Of a stretch of DNA of 64,000 bases, positions 54,690 through 63,185 are shown one piece after another. The notes below the pieces were generated by a model that had not been told where the DNA came from, searched no databases, and saw only the letters and a program-made list of their open reading frames with translations. Made by a program: the position numbers and the translations under genes. The DNA is from Planctomycetales bacterium (GTDB lineage Bacteria; Planctomycetota; Planctomycetia; Planctomycetales; Planctomycetaceae), in the NCBI GenBank assembly GCA_028285345.1, contig JANQPT010000061.1:1-64000 (forward strand). The letters run 5' to 3'. Within the stretch, counting starts at the first letter, position 1, and every line of letters starts with the position of its first letter.

Positions 54690-54760
54690 GTAGGGTCCGC
54701 TGTGCGGACTGTGGAAATCAACTGCAACTTGTTATTCTCGGTCCGCACAGTGGACCCTAC
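54690..54760. repeat. BIME-like inverted pair of REP palindromes, family A
   Basis: Left arm GTAGGGTCCGCTGTGCGGA (54690-54708) and right arm TCCGCACAGTGGACCCTAC (54742-54760), complementary with one mismatch. Second copy of the pair at 53252-53322, with the same arm length, head and spacing of about 33 bases. It starts 6 bases after the stop of the DUF1501 gene. Confidence 0.87.
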
Positions 54761-54770
54761 ATTGCTCACG

Positions 54771-55180
54771 ATGACTTACTACAATGAATATATCTGCATC
54801 CTCGCCGCATCGTTAGTATGTGTTGTCGTAGTTGGTACCGGACTACTACCCATCACACGGAATATGACAGTGGCAGTATCTTACATTGTGTTTGGTTTAT
54901 TCGGACATCTTCAGTTCATTGTGTCTCTGTTCGATGGCTGGCGTTTTATAAAATCAGTAGCGGATTATTTGTTGTCGGTCCAATAATTTATTTGGTCGTT
55001 TTAATATCAGGGCTTATTGTTTTTGCGTCCCAGGAAGAGAAGCCAGGAAGAGAGTCGAATAGTGGACGTGGAATCGCTAACAGAATTGTCAGCTTTCTTG
55101 TTGCGCCGTGTTATATGTCGTCATGGTTATTGTATGTGTCACTCTTTATCAAATGGTTCGAAAGCGTGCATGCTGGGTAA
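54771..55180 (+). pseudogene. Frameshifted small membrane-protein gene
   Basis: From ATG 54771 the reading frame encodes MTYYNEYICILAASLVCVVV followed by hydrophobic segments, but it stops at about 54986. A second frame, entered by shifting back one base near 54950-54953 (AAAA run in TTTATAAAATC), continues with LFVVGPIIYLVVLISGLIVF and SFLVAPCYMSSWLLYVSLF up to 55180. Together they give a four-helix membrane protein of about 135 residues. A one-base loss in the A-run explains it: mutation or sequencing error. The stretch is clearly more AT-rich than its neighbours, suggesting foreign origin. It lies between REP copies. Confidence 0.5.
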
Positions 55181-55471
55181 GAGCATGTGTGAAAAGTCGT
55201 ATCGTGCTGACGTTGTAATGTTCGTATTATCGCGCAGATGGCAATAAGGAAACGGCCGTTTGATCCGTTCTTGACGAGTGGAATACATTGTGGGGAATGC
55301 GTCAAATTCTCACAGGCGCGGCCTGCAAGAGGCCGCGGTCGCCGCGTAAGATGACTTTCCAGCACCGTCAGACTGGGAACGGTAAAATTGCAGCCTTTTG
55401 TGCAAGCGGCAACTCGGTTCTTAATCGGGGCTACCCGTGGACTATTTTTGTTATTGACGCTAGTTTATTTC
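55181..55471. other. Non-coding stretch after frameshifted gene
   Basis: About 290 bases up to the solitary REP arm. No gene, no terminator of note. Confidence 0.4.
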
Positions 55472-55490
55472 GGTCCGCACAGCGGACCGT
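55472..55490. repeat. Single REP arm, family A (degenerate)
   Basis: GGTCCGCACAGCGGACC matches the hairpin part of the family A arms. The terminal CCCTAC has changed to CCGTGC, so this copy looks decayed. No partner arm is seen nearby. Confidence 0.6.
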
Positions 55491-55531
55491 GCGCGGTTGA
55501 AAAATGGATCTGCTTGGCGCGAATCGGCGAC

Positions 55532-56758
55532 TTAAAGGGCAAAGGGATTTGTAGCGCCGCTGCCCGGATTCGCAGGCGGCGCCAGTTCGATGTAGTCGAT
55601 TCGATTAAACTCGTACCACTCGATGTGGTCGAAAGTCAGCCGTTGCCCGGCGGCGGAGTTTTCCGCCGGGACGAGAACTGAGTAGGCAATAATCGCGGCG
55701 ACCAGATCTTGATCTTTAAAGAAAGCGTCAACGAAACCGGTCCTTTGTTTTTCGATCTGTTTGGGGTCGATTTGACGCAGCTTGGACTCGTAGCCATCAA
55801 CATGCCCTTCACAAAAAGCCAAGCGTTCAAGAAGCTTGCCGGATTCATACAGGTTGTACTCGAAAGCGCCGGCAGTGTCGCTGTAGCTGAAATAGATCGC
55901 TCTGGTATTCAGAGTCTGCGATAATTCTTCGGCCTCGCCGGAGTAGCCCCGATTCCAGACGGGGTCTAGAACTTGGCTCCACCGATGGCCCTTAAACTGG
56001 ATGACGAAGCACCCGTGCTCGGTGAGCGTTACGCCGTGATCATCGACTTGCTTTTGCCAACTCTTGGCCCCGCGCAGCTCCGTCAAAGCGGCGGCCGTTT
56101 TGTCGGCCGGCGCGAGCACGTACAATTCATTGTAATTTCCGTCGACGTCGAACACGCCCCGGAGCGTTTCAATTTTCTGCTGTTCACTCGCTTGCAAATC
56201 CTGCTCACTCCAAAACGATTCCTCAAAGTTGTCAAAAGCCTGAATTTCTTCAGGAAGCTGATCTTCAACAGCCCCCGCGGCGAGCAGCGAGGCGATGATC
56301 TGCTCGAATTGTTTGACGGCCTTTACGGTCTCTGTATATTGCCGACTTGCCGCTTTCTTCTTTGATTCGAGTTTTTGAATGAATTTTTCGCTTTGTTCAA
56401 GCATCCGCCGCGCTTCGTACAGCGGGGTGGTTGATTCATCGCAGGCATTGACGTTGGCTCCTGCTTTGATGAGAAGATCAACCGCGGAACTCCCGCCCCC
56501 CGCCGCCGCCCAAAACAGCGGTGTGCGCCCGAGATCCCGATCCCGAATTTCGATGTCCGCCCCGGCGTTGATCAAATTCTGAACAATTTTTGGATCGGTT
56601 GCCGCTGCCAGGTGCAGCGCCGCTTCGCCCGAGCTCGGCAACCTGGCGTCAAGGTCGTAACCGGCTTCGATCATCTCGCCCACCTTCTCCAATTGATTGC
56701 GGCGGACCGCGTCATACAATTTTCTGGGGGCCATTTTTTTGTTGGGCATACGCTTCAT
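55532..56758 (-). CDS. Ankyrin-repeat protein with unknown C-terminal domain
   Basis: A 408-residue soluble protein. Residues about 10-115 hold three to four ankyrin repeats (LYDAVRRNQLEKVGEMIEAG, GEAALHLAAATDPKIVQNLI, GRTPLFWAAAGGGSSAVDLLI with NAG-AD-type turns). A coiled-coil-like segment LEQSEKFIQKLESKKKAASR follows at about 120-145, then a C-terminal region of about 240 residues that I do not recognise (contains HGCFVIQFKGHRWSQVLDPVWNRG-type sequence with Trp-rich strands). The repeats imply protein binding. ATG 56758 or 56749 starts it; no strong Shine-Dalgarno. Its end lies 42 bases from the degenerate REP arm. Confidence 0.75.
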   Translation of the reverse strand: MKRMPNKKMAPRKLYDAVRRNQLEKVGEMIEAGYDLDARLPSSGEAALHLAAATDPKIVQNLINAGADIEIRDRDLGRTPLFWAAAGGGSSAVDLLIKAGANVNACDESTTPLYEARRMLEQSEKFIQKLESKKKAASRQYTETVKAVKQFEQIIASLLAAGAVEDQLPEEIQAFDNFEESFWSEQDLQASEQQKIETLRGVFDVDGNYNELYVLAPADKTAAALTELRGAKSWQKQVDDHGVTLTEHGCFVIQFKGHRWSQVLDPVWNRGYSGEAEELSQTLNTRAIYFSYSDTAGAFEYNLYESGKLLERLAFCEGHVDGYESKLRQIDPKQIEKQRTGFVDAFFKDQDLVAAIIAYSVLVPAENSAAGQRLTFDHIEWYEFNRIDYIELAPPANPGSGATNPFAL

Positions 56759-57060
56759 TTTCCAACGATTATTTTCAATCGAAATTCAAGCATAGAGGAC
56801 ACTCTCGTACGATTGTCTCAGGCGATGTTATCGCAGAACCATTTGACGATGGAATGACTGCCGCAAACGGTTTACGCAAGAATATGAGTCGCAAGGTGGC
56901 TCACCGGAGATTTCGAGACATTCTAGCCGCGATCGAGTGATTGGGACGTTTTGTTGCCAAGTTTCCGTAATCCGAGACCTTCCGAACACGTTCACTTGCT
57001 GCTGTGCCACTATGCCACGATTCGAAGGCCAAGTAGCGACTGTCTTGGAAGTCAATAGTT
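56759..57060. other. Intergenic region upstream of ankyrin gene
   Basis: About 300 bases with no recognisable gene; presumably it includes the ankyrin gene promoter. It borders the IS110 remnant. Confidence 0.45.
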
Positions 57061-57276
57061 TTAGTTGATTTGATTCCAGTATTTCCGGTCACGGATCATG
57101 ACGTTCAAGATGGTGATGAGTTTTCTCATTGCTGCGATGAGCGCGACCATTTTTGGTTTTCCTTTCTCGATGAGTCGTTCGTATTAGGCTTTGATCTTGG
57201 GGTTATATTTTGTGGCGACGAGCGTTGGCATGAACAGGGCCGGCTGTGCCGGACGATTGCGTTGAGGATTTCCGCT
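57061..57276 (-). pseudogene. IS110-family transposase C-terminal remnant
   Basis: On the minus strand the frame starting near 57276 translates as NRPAQPALFMPTLVATKYNP, then KIKA, a stop (TAA near 57186) and YERLIEKGKPKMVALIAAM, then RKLITILNVMIRDRKYWNQ ending at TAA 57061-57063. This is the conserved C-terminal end of IS110/IS116/IS902 transposases (the x-L-F/Y-M-x-x-L-V-A-x-x-Y-N-P ... G-K-x-x-x-V-A-L-x-A-x-M-R-K-L pattern). Only about 70 residues remain and they carry an internal stop, so it is dead. No intact copy or terminal sequence was found in the window. Confidence 0.8.
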
Positions 57277-57301
57277 TTATCCGTTTGCTTCTGGTAGAAC
57301 G

Positions 57302-57331
57302 CCGTTCACGACGGCGGAGCCGTCGGCTTGG
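57302..57331 (-). repeat. Copy of family C repeat next to IS110 remnant
   Basis: On the minus strand CCAAGCCGACGGC and CGCCGTCGTGAACG follow each other; the same 28-30 base string with about four changes is at 7024-7051. It contains its own palindrome GACGGCTCCGCCGTC. It lies immediately 5' (in transcription sense) of the transposase remnant. Confidence 0.55.
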
Positions 57332-57416
57332 AGGATCCCGGATTTTCGGTGGGCTGAACGACTGTGCGTATCAAATCAGGGGAAACGTCCCACGATTCCG
57401 CCGCTGCACCCGCGCC

Positions 57417-58721
57417 TCACGGCACTCGCTTAACCGAAATCTTGCGTACCAAAATGGCTTTCGCCGTGCGGCCGTCTCCGGCGTCGTGGTGAAAGTCGGA
57501 ATAAGCCAGCAAGAAACTGTGGCCGTCAAGGGGTAGCAGACTCGTGTAACCACACGAATGCGCATCGATGTGGTCCCGGTCTCCGGCGATGATGCTGAGC
57601 GGTTGAGTCCACTTGCGGGCGGAGCCGTCGGGGGAGAAGAGCAATTGGACTCCCGGTCGTCCGAAGGAAACGACGGTCACTCCCTTCTCCAGCAGAATCG
57701 CCTGCGGCATCACGCCAAAGTCAAACAGACGACGCGGCGGCTCCCACGACTTGCCGCCATCGTTCGAGTTGGTGATTAGCATCGGCCGTTGCAGTTGATC
57801 CGAGCAGCGAATGATGCAGGCCAGATCGTTGCGGCTGGTTTGCACGAGACACGGCTCGCCCATCATGAGTTTTCTCGTGTGGTCATAAGCGATCAGACCG
57901 TGCCGATGCCACGAGCGGCCGTTGTCGTCTGATTTCATGCACCAGCAGGCGTAGTTTTTGGGGACGGCGCCGCCTGGCAACAGAGAATTCAAATGGTAGT
58001 CGGGGTACAGCAACCGACCGCCGACCCGCACGATGCGATTGTCGATGTAGGGCCGCGCCAGGACAAATTCCGATTTTCGGATGCGTGCGAGAGCGCCATC
58101 CGTTTCCCACCGCACCGTTTCACGAACCCAGCGCTTTTTGTCCGGGTTCCAGCGCACCGCAGGGATGTTTGCCATGAACTCCTGAGCCATCGGCCCGCAT
58201 TCACCCAGTCGATAAAGCTGCAACTCGCCATAAACGTTCATCGTGCCGGCCACTGGGGGCAACGGAACTTTCTTCGTTCGGATATCCAGCGCGGGCGACA
58301 TGGGAACGCATAAGAATTCGCCGCCCCCCACCGCCGAAACGGGAGAGTGAGAGACGGTCAGCAGCGATTCTTGGGGCGCCTGTTTCACCCAAGTGAAACC
58401 GTCGTCCGACGAAACGCATGCGGGTCCGGGCGAACCGTAAGTATCGTCTCTGTCCGGTCCGGCATTATAGGTTACCAACAGCCGGCCGCCCGGTAGCCGA
58501 GAAATCGTAGGGAACTGATGATATCCCCAACGCCGCTCACCGATTGTCGAAACCGCGACTACACGTGGGTTCCACAGCGCGACCTCGAGTCGGCCGTGCC
58601 GCTGCCGCTGAGGTGCAATATCGTCCCACGAATCAGCGGCGTTCGCCTCGTGAAATGCGGCCAACATTGCGGACAAAGCCAAAAGCCGTACCCACCTAGA
58701 TCGTTGAATTGAGAGTGCCAT
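57417..58721 (-). CDS. Secreted BNR/Asp-box sialidase-like protein
   Basis: A 434-residue exported protein. Signal peptide about 1-28 (RLLALSAMLAAFHEANA). A six-bladed sialidase-type propeller is indicated by Asp-boxes SSDDGFTWV, SDDNGRSWH and SNDGGKSWE, and by GYHQFPTISRLPGGRLLVTYN with a possible catalytic Arg region near residue 60. The full catalytic set of true sialidases (arginine triad, Tyr/Glu) was not confirmed by eye, so it could be an inactive propeller or a glycoside hydrolase of another type. ATG 58721 gives the signal peptide; an upstream ATG at 58754 adds 11 unlikely residues. Confidence 0.8.
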   Translation of the reverse strand: MALSIQRSRWVRLLALSAMLAAFHEANAADSWDDIAPQRQRHGRLEVALWNPRVVAVSTIGERRWGYHQFPTISRLPGGRLLVTYNAGPDRDDTYGSPGPACVSSDDGFTWVKQAPQESLLTVSHSPVSAVGGGEFLCVPMSPALDIRTKKVPLPPVAGTMNVYGELQLYRLGECGPMAQEFMANIPAVRWNPDKKRWVRETVRWETDGALARIRKSEFVLARPYIDNRIVRVGGRLLYPDYHLNSLLPGGAVPKNYACWCMKSDDNGRSWHRHGLIAYDHTRKLMMGEPCLVQTSRNDLACIIRCSDQLQRPMLITNSNDGGKSWEPPRRLFDFGVMPQAILLEKGVTVVSFGRPGVQLLFSPDGSARKWTQPLSIIAGDRDHIDAHSCGYTSLLPLDGHSFLLAYSDFHHDAGDGRTAKAILVRKISVKRVP

Positions 58722-58868
58722 GACGGTTTGATCGTATATCGAAAAAACAGCCACGTCACTCCGGCACGACCGTACGAATATGGGATCGATGACAGTGCGG
58801 TCCGTTTGGCTGGCCAGCGTTCGTCGGCTTGGTGTTCTTGTGCGTTCGGAATATCGGTGCTCGACGCC

Positions 58869-59663
58869 TCACCCGAAACTCTTGACAATCCCGACTGTGA
58901 TCCGCTCAATCCCCGCCTGCGTGCGCAGCAAAAGGCCCCCTTCTTCGTCGATGCCTTGGCAGACGCCGACGAACTCCTCGGATGCTGCTTCAACGTACAC
59001 CGTCTTGCCCTTGAGCAGTGAGAGTTCTTCCCAGCGCGGGGCGAGGATGGGATTGTCGGACGCGAGCCAACCTAGCCGCTCGTCTAAGAAATTGAGCACC
59101 AGAATCAGCACGTCCGAGAGTTCAAACGGCGAACCGGTGGCATCGATCAGCGACGTTGCGGCCGTCTGCAAATCTGCGGGTGCGGACGCGAGTGAATTAT
59201 TGACGTTCAGGCCGACTCCCACGACCGCACGTCCATTGCTCTGCTGAGGTATTTCGACCAAGATGCCGCAAATCTTGCGGCCGTTCAGGTAGACGTCGTT
59301 CGGCCACTTCAGACGGACGTCATGCTGCGGGGTCAATTGGCGGAGCGCCTCGCAGACCGCCACGCCGAACGTTAAGGAGAGTCGCGACGTCCGCTCCATG
59401 AAGCGGTCCGTGTCGATGATTAACGAATATGTCAGTGCCCCATCCGCCGACCACCAGCGGTTGGCTCCTCTGCCCCGCCCGTTGGTCTGCCGGTCGGTAA
59501 GCACGAGACAGGGCATCTCAATCTGTGGAATACACGCCAGTTCGAGCGCGCGGCTATTGGTCGATTCGAGAGACTCGTGCGCGTCAACCGACCGGACGAA
59601 CGTGGCGGACTCGATGCGGTGCAGGTCGAACCCGCCGGTTGGAGAATGTTCGGTCGTCGTCAT
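58869..59663 (-). CDS. birA: Biotin--[acetyl-CoA-carboxylase] ligase (BirA, catalytic domain only)
   Basis: A 264-residue biotin protein ligase that makes biotinyl-AMP and attaches biotin to carboxylase carrier proteins. Motifs: STNSRALEL, TDRQTNGRGRGANRWWS (G-R-G-R-x-x-x-R-x-W adenylate loop), KWPNDVYLNGRKICGILVE (catalytic Lys and biotin pocket) and VVGVGLNVN. A C-terminal SH3-like domain ends the protein. The N-terminal winged-helix repressor domain of E. coli BirA is absent, so it does not regulate bio genes. ATG 59663 fits the family; the frame is open far upstream but that overlaps the PIG-L gene. Confidence 0.93.
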   Translation of the reverse strand: MTTTEHSPTGGFDLHRIESATFVRSVDAHESLESTNSRALELACIPQIEMPCLVLTDRQTNGRGRGANRWWSADGALTYSLIIDTDRFMERTSRLSLTFGVAVCEALRQLTPQHDVRLKWPNDVYLNGRKICGILVEIPQQSNGRAVVGVGLNVNNSLASAPADLQTAATSLIDATGSPFELSDVLILVLNFLDERLGWLASDNPILAPRWEELSLLKGKTVYVEAASEEFVGVCQGIDEEGGLLLRTQAGIERITVGIVKSFG

Positions 59664-59700
59664 GCGGCCAGTGTCGCTGTGTAAAATCGTGAGAGACGGT

Positions 59701-60465
59701 TTAAGATTCCAACAATTTGAGCACGACGTTGTCGCCCGGATAGGGATGTCCGCTGTGCTGGCGGAAGCCCTCACCGTAGGCGGCGCCGATTTCGCGTCCC
59801 CGGGCTTCGCTCCAGCGACGGCAGCTTTCCAGGTACTCGTCGATTCCATGCTGCCGGAGCAGCCAGTTGCGTTGGCTGGCGTGGCAGGCAAGCATGTTTT
59901 GCTTGAGTTCAAAGGTGCTGCTGATGTCGATGATGAACTCCGGCGGGAGGTTGTTTCCGTACCAATCGATTCCTTCAACGGAATCGGTGTAGTACAAGTG
60001 CGGGATTTTCTCAAGCGGGGGTGCGGGATCCCATTGTTGCGTGGAGAAGTTCGGCGCCGGCGCCATAAAACAGGCATCGCGGACCAGCCGGCTGGTCATT
60101 TCGTGATCGCTCATGTAATCGACAGGCGGCGCGGTGAATACAATGTCTGGCCGCGCGCGGCGGACCGCTTCGGTGGTTTTGCGGCGGCCTTCGTGATCGA
60201 TGATGATGCAAAAATCGAGGAACTCGAGACACATATAATCCGCCCCCAGCAAATCAGCGGCGGCTTGGGCTTCGGCGCGGCGGACCCGTGAAATCTCTTC
60301 GGGTCCCATTTCGGCGCTGCCGCAGTCACCTGCCGTCATCGTGGCGATGGTAATGTGGCATCCCAGCGCCTTCAGCAGGGCCAGCGTTCCGGCACATTGG
60401 ATTTCCACATCATCGGGGTGGGCATGAATTGCCAGGACGCGAGGGTGTTCGGACGCTTGGTTCAT
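59701..60465 (-). CDS. PIG-L (LmbE) family deacetylase
   Basis: A 254-residue zinc-dependent N-deacetylase of the PIG-L/LmbE family, whose members act on N-acetylglucosaminyl compounds such as GlcNAc-malate (bacillithiol pathway) and GlcNAc-inositol. The metal motif is [18 protein letters not shown] (His-x-Asp-Asp, about 15-18), with [36 protein letters not shown] (H-D-H-x-x-x-x metal ligand) and [11 protein letters not shown]. Length is in the normal range. BirA starts 37 bases after its stop, so they share a transcript. It may be BshB1-like, but the substrate is undetermined. It is divergent from the NagB-LmbE gene, whose C-terminal half is a paralogue. Confidence 0.87.
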   Translation of the reverse strand: MNQASEHPRVLAIHAHPDDVEIQCAGTLALLKALGCHITIATMTAGDCGSAEMGPEEISRVRRAEAQAAADLLGADYMCLEFLDFCIIIDHEGRRKTTEAVRRARPDIVFTAPPVDYMSDHEMTSRLVRDACFMAPAPNFSTQQWDPAPPLEKIPHLYYTDSVEGIDWYGNNLPPEFIIDISSTFELKQNMLACHASQRNWLLRQHGIDEYLESCRRWSEARGREIGAAYGEGFRQHSGHPYPGDNVVLKLLES

Positions 60466-60740
60466 GGTGTCGATCTTAATTGGGCGGAACGCTGGATAGC
60501 GAGGATAGGTTGACTAGCGACAACAACACCGCCATATCAGAAATTTGGAGAATCTCATGTAGAAAACCAGTATGCATTTAAGAAAAATTCTCGGAAATTT
60601 GTTAAAACGGTGCCAGGGAGATTATTGCAACTCCGGCGCTCGAAGACCGCCGAATGCAGTTGCTCATTGAGTTCCCTGTTTTCGAAGGAACCACCGTTGG
60701 TTTTTTCGGCGAGACCGTGTTTTCTTGAAGTGCTGATCAT
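60466..60740. other. Divergent promoter region between PIG-L and NagB-LmbE genes
   Basis: About 275 bases between two divergent starts, AT-richer than the flanks, with the runs CTAGCGAC, AAAAATTCTCGGAAA and GGTTTTTTCGGCGAG. No operator could be recognised, but both promoters must lie here, so shared control is possible. Confidence 0.4.
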
Positions 60741-62636
60741 ATGGCCACTAATGTCGTGAAGCGAGGTCGAGCGTCCCATTCCGCTCAGTACCTTCGCCAA
60801 ACAAAAATTCCTACTTTGATGTTTGAAAGCTCCGCAGAGGCTGACAAACATGTCGCACTGGTTGTTGAAAGTCTGATCCGGGAGAACAACTCCGCCGGAA
60901 TGCCGACGGTGCTAGGACTGCCCACCGGCTCGACGCCGATTGGGGTCTACCGCGAATTGATCCGGCTGCACCAGGAGGAAGACCTCGACTTTTCCCAAGT
61001 CGTCACCTTCAACCTCGACGAATACTACCCGATGGACCCCACGTCCATCCACAGTTACCGCCGGTGGATGAATGAGACCTTTTTCGACCACGTCAACATC
61101 CCGGAGGAGAATATCCATATTCCCCAGGGAGATTTGCCCCGCGACGAAGTCGACGATTTCTGCGACGAATACGAGCGCGAGATCGAACGGGCGGGCGGAA
61201 TCGACATTCAGCTGCTGGGCATCGGACGCAGCGGTCACATCGGCTTTAATGAGCCGGGCAGTGCCCGCGATAGTTTGACCCGCATGGTGACGCTCGATCC
61301 TGTGACGCGGGGCGACGCAGCGGGGACGTTTTTCGGCGAAGAAAACGTTCCCATGGAAGCGATCACGATGGGCGTCGGCTCGATTCTGTCGGCCCGCAAA
61401 ATTTTCATCATGGCCCTTGGCGAACACAAAGCGCCGGTCGTGAAAAAAGCGGTTGAGGGAATGGTGACCGAGGAGGTTTCGGCCAGTTTTCTGCAGAAAC
61501 ATCCGCATGCGGTGTTCGTCGTGGATAAGGCGGCGGCCGGTGCGTTGACCGCTGTCAACACCCCTTGGATGGTCGGTCCGATTGACTGGACGCCTGAATT
61601 GGTCAAGCGGGCGGTCATCCGATTGTCAGAGCAGACCGGTAAACCGTTGCTGAAGCTTAACCGCGACGATTTCATGGAGCATCATCTCCACGATTTGTTG
61701 CGGCATCTGGGCGATTCGGAAGCGGTCTGCATGCAAGTCTTCGACGGATTCATGTCTGGAATTTGTACGCATCCGGCCGGTCGTGAAAAACAGACCGTCA
61801 TCGTTTTCAGCCCGCACCCTGATGACGACGTGATCTCGATGGGGGGCACGCTGATCACGATGGTCGATCAGGGCCACGATGTCTATATCGCGTACATGAC
61901 CAGCGGCAACATCGCTGTGTTTGATCACGACGCGTTGCGCCACATTGACTACGTAGACGAATACGAATCGATTTTCGACCTGTCGACCGATCAGTCTCGG
62001 GCGTTTCACCAGCAGTGCCGCGACGACATCGCCGCCAAGCAGCCGGGCGATCCCGATACGGATGCCGTGTTGTCGGTTAAAGGACTGATTCGCAAGACCG
62101 AGGCGACGACTGCCGCCGCGGCGGCGGGCGTCCCACCGGAAAAACTCCGTTTTCTCGACATGCCTTTCTACCAAACCGGCAAAGTCTCAAAACGTCCCAT
62201 TGGCGAAGCGGACGTGCACATCGTTGCCGAACTTCTCAGCGAACTGCGGCCGGGGCAGATCTATGTCGCGGGCGATCTGTCCGACCCGCACGGGACGCAC
62301 CGCATGTGCGCGCGGGCGATCCTGGCCGCGTTGGAGGAAACCGAGGACTCGATCAATCCCGAAGTTTGGCTGTATCGCGGGGCCTGGCAGGAATACGAGC
62401 CGCACGAGATCGACCGCGCCGTGCCGCTGAGCGATCAGATGATGCAGCGCAAGAAACTGGCAATCTTCCGGCACGAGTCACAGAAAGACGCCGCGCGTTT
62501 TCCGGGTTCGGACAAGCGCGAGTTTTGGCTCCGGGCCGAAGAACGCACGATGAGTACGGCGACAATCTACAACGATCTCGGCCTGCCCGAGTTCCACGGA
62601 CTCGAGGGATTTGCCCGCTGGCGCGGACAACTGTAG
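60741..62636 (+). CDS. NagB-like (glucosamine-6-phosphate deaminase) domain fused to LmbE/PIG-L domain
   Basis: A 631-residue two-domain cytoplasmic protein. Residues about 25-340 are a GlcN6P deaminase fold (NagB): GLPTGSTPIGVY (phosphate loop), FNLDEYYPMD (Asp93, matching Asp72 of E. coli) and LGIGRSGHIGFNEPG, where His166 and Glu171 are conserved, but the position of E. coli Asp141 is serine (Ser164). Residues about 350-631 are a PIG-L/LmbE deacetylase with VFSPHPDDDVISMGGT (His359-Pro-Asp-Asp) and DLSDPHGTHRMCARAIL. A plausible activity is to deacetylate a GlcNAc-related phosphate and then deaminate it. The deaminase half may be altered by the Asp-to-Ser change. No family-wide check was possible. 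Confidence 0.87.
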   Translation: MATNVVKRGRASHSAQYLRQTKIPTLMFESSAEADKHVALVVESLIRENNSAGMPTVLGLPTGSTPIGVYRELIRLHQEEDLDFSQVVTFNLDEYYPMDPTSIHSYRRWMNETFFDHVNIPEENIHIPQGDLPRDEVDDFCDEYEREIERAGGIDIQLLGIGRSGHIGFNEPGSARDSLTRMVTLDPVTRGDAAGTFFGEENVPMEAITMGVGSILSARKIFIMALGEHKAPVVKKAVEGMVTEEVSASFLQKHPHAVFVVDKAAAGALTAVNTPWMVGPIDWTPELVKRAVIRLSEQTGKPLLKLNRDDFMEHHLHDLLRHLGDSEAVCMQVFDGFMSGICTHPAGREKQTVIVFSPHPDDDVISMGGTLITMVDQGHDVYIAYMTSGNIAVFDHDALRHIDYVDEYESIFDLSTDQSRAFHQQCRDDIAAKQPGDPDTDAVLSVKGLIRKTEATTAAAAAGVPPEKLRFLDMPFYQTGKVSKRPIGEADVHIVAELLSELRPGQIYVAGDLSDPHGTHRMCARAILAALEETEDSINPEVWLYRGAWQEYEPHEIDRAVPLSDQMMQRKKLAIFRHESQKDAARFPGSDKREFWLRAEERTMSTATIYNDLGLPEFHGLEGFARWRGQL

Positions 62637-62656
62637 CTGCAGGGCCCCTCAATTTG

Positions 62657-63028
62657 TCAACCGGATGCTTCCCGTTCCTTGCGCCGGCGGCGGGCGTCGA
62701 TGAACGACTTGACGCACAGAGCGACGTAAATTGCGCTCACCACCGCCAAGATCGAGCGGGCCAGCGGTCCTGCGCCCGTATCGCCCGAAAAGAGCTTGCG
62801 AAGTCCCGGCACGCCGCCGGCGAAGCCGGCAATCCCCAGCAAAACCGCAACGTGCATCGCGTGCATCCGCAGGTTTTCTTTCATTTCTGCGATGACACCG
62901 CAGAGAATGGCCGGAATTCCGAGAAACGCGGGAATCAACGCCGTCCAGCTGACCCGCCCTGACCCGAAATACCCGCCGAGCCCCATTACTACGAGAATGA
63001 CACCATATGCAATTGTCAGTTTGGCCAC
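62657..63028 (-). CDS. Hypothetical integral membrane protein (four helices)
   Basis: A 123-residue membrane protein without recognised family. Hydrophobic helices: TIAYGVILVVMGLGGYFG, ALIPAFLGIPAILCGVIA, HAMHVAVLLGIAGFAGGV and SILAVVSAIYVALCVKSF, then a basic C-terminal tail RRRRKE. The start is taken as GTG 63028, which has AGGAG about 10 bases upstream; the frame is open further to 63256 but that part reads as non-coding. It converges with the NagB-LmbE gene (20 bases between stops). Confidence 0.7.
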   Translation of the reverse strand: MAKLTIAYGVILVVMGLGGYFGSGRVSWTALIPAFLGIPAILCGVIAEMKENLRMHAMHVAVLLGIAGFAGGVPGLRKLFSGDTGAGPLARSILAVVSAIYVALCVKSFIDARRRRKEREASG

Positions 63029-63185
63029 GGTTGCCCTGCTCCTAACTGTAAGCGCCGCAGCGCTGCTGTCGACATCGAGAACTGCGCGCGGCGGTCGATA
63101 ATTTGTTCCGCTGAATTGTAGAGAGAGAACCGCTGACAGACCAACCGTGAGAGGCTTTGGTTTTCGAAAAAGCAGCCGATGATCG

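Noticed and set aside
59664-60077. Upstream extension of the birA frame to 60077
   Set aside because: It overlaps the PIG-L gene in another frame and is Ser/Thr/Arg-rich; ATG 59663 matches BirA.
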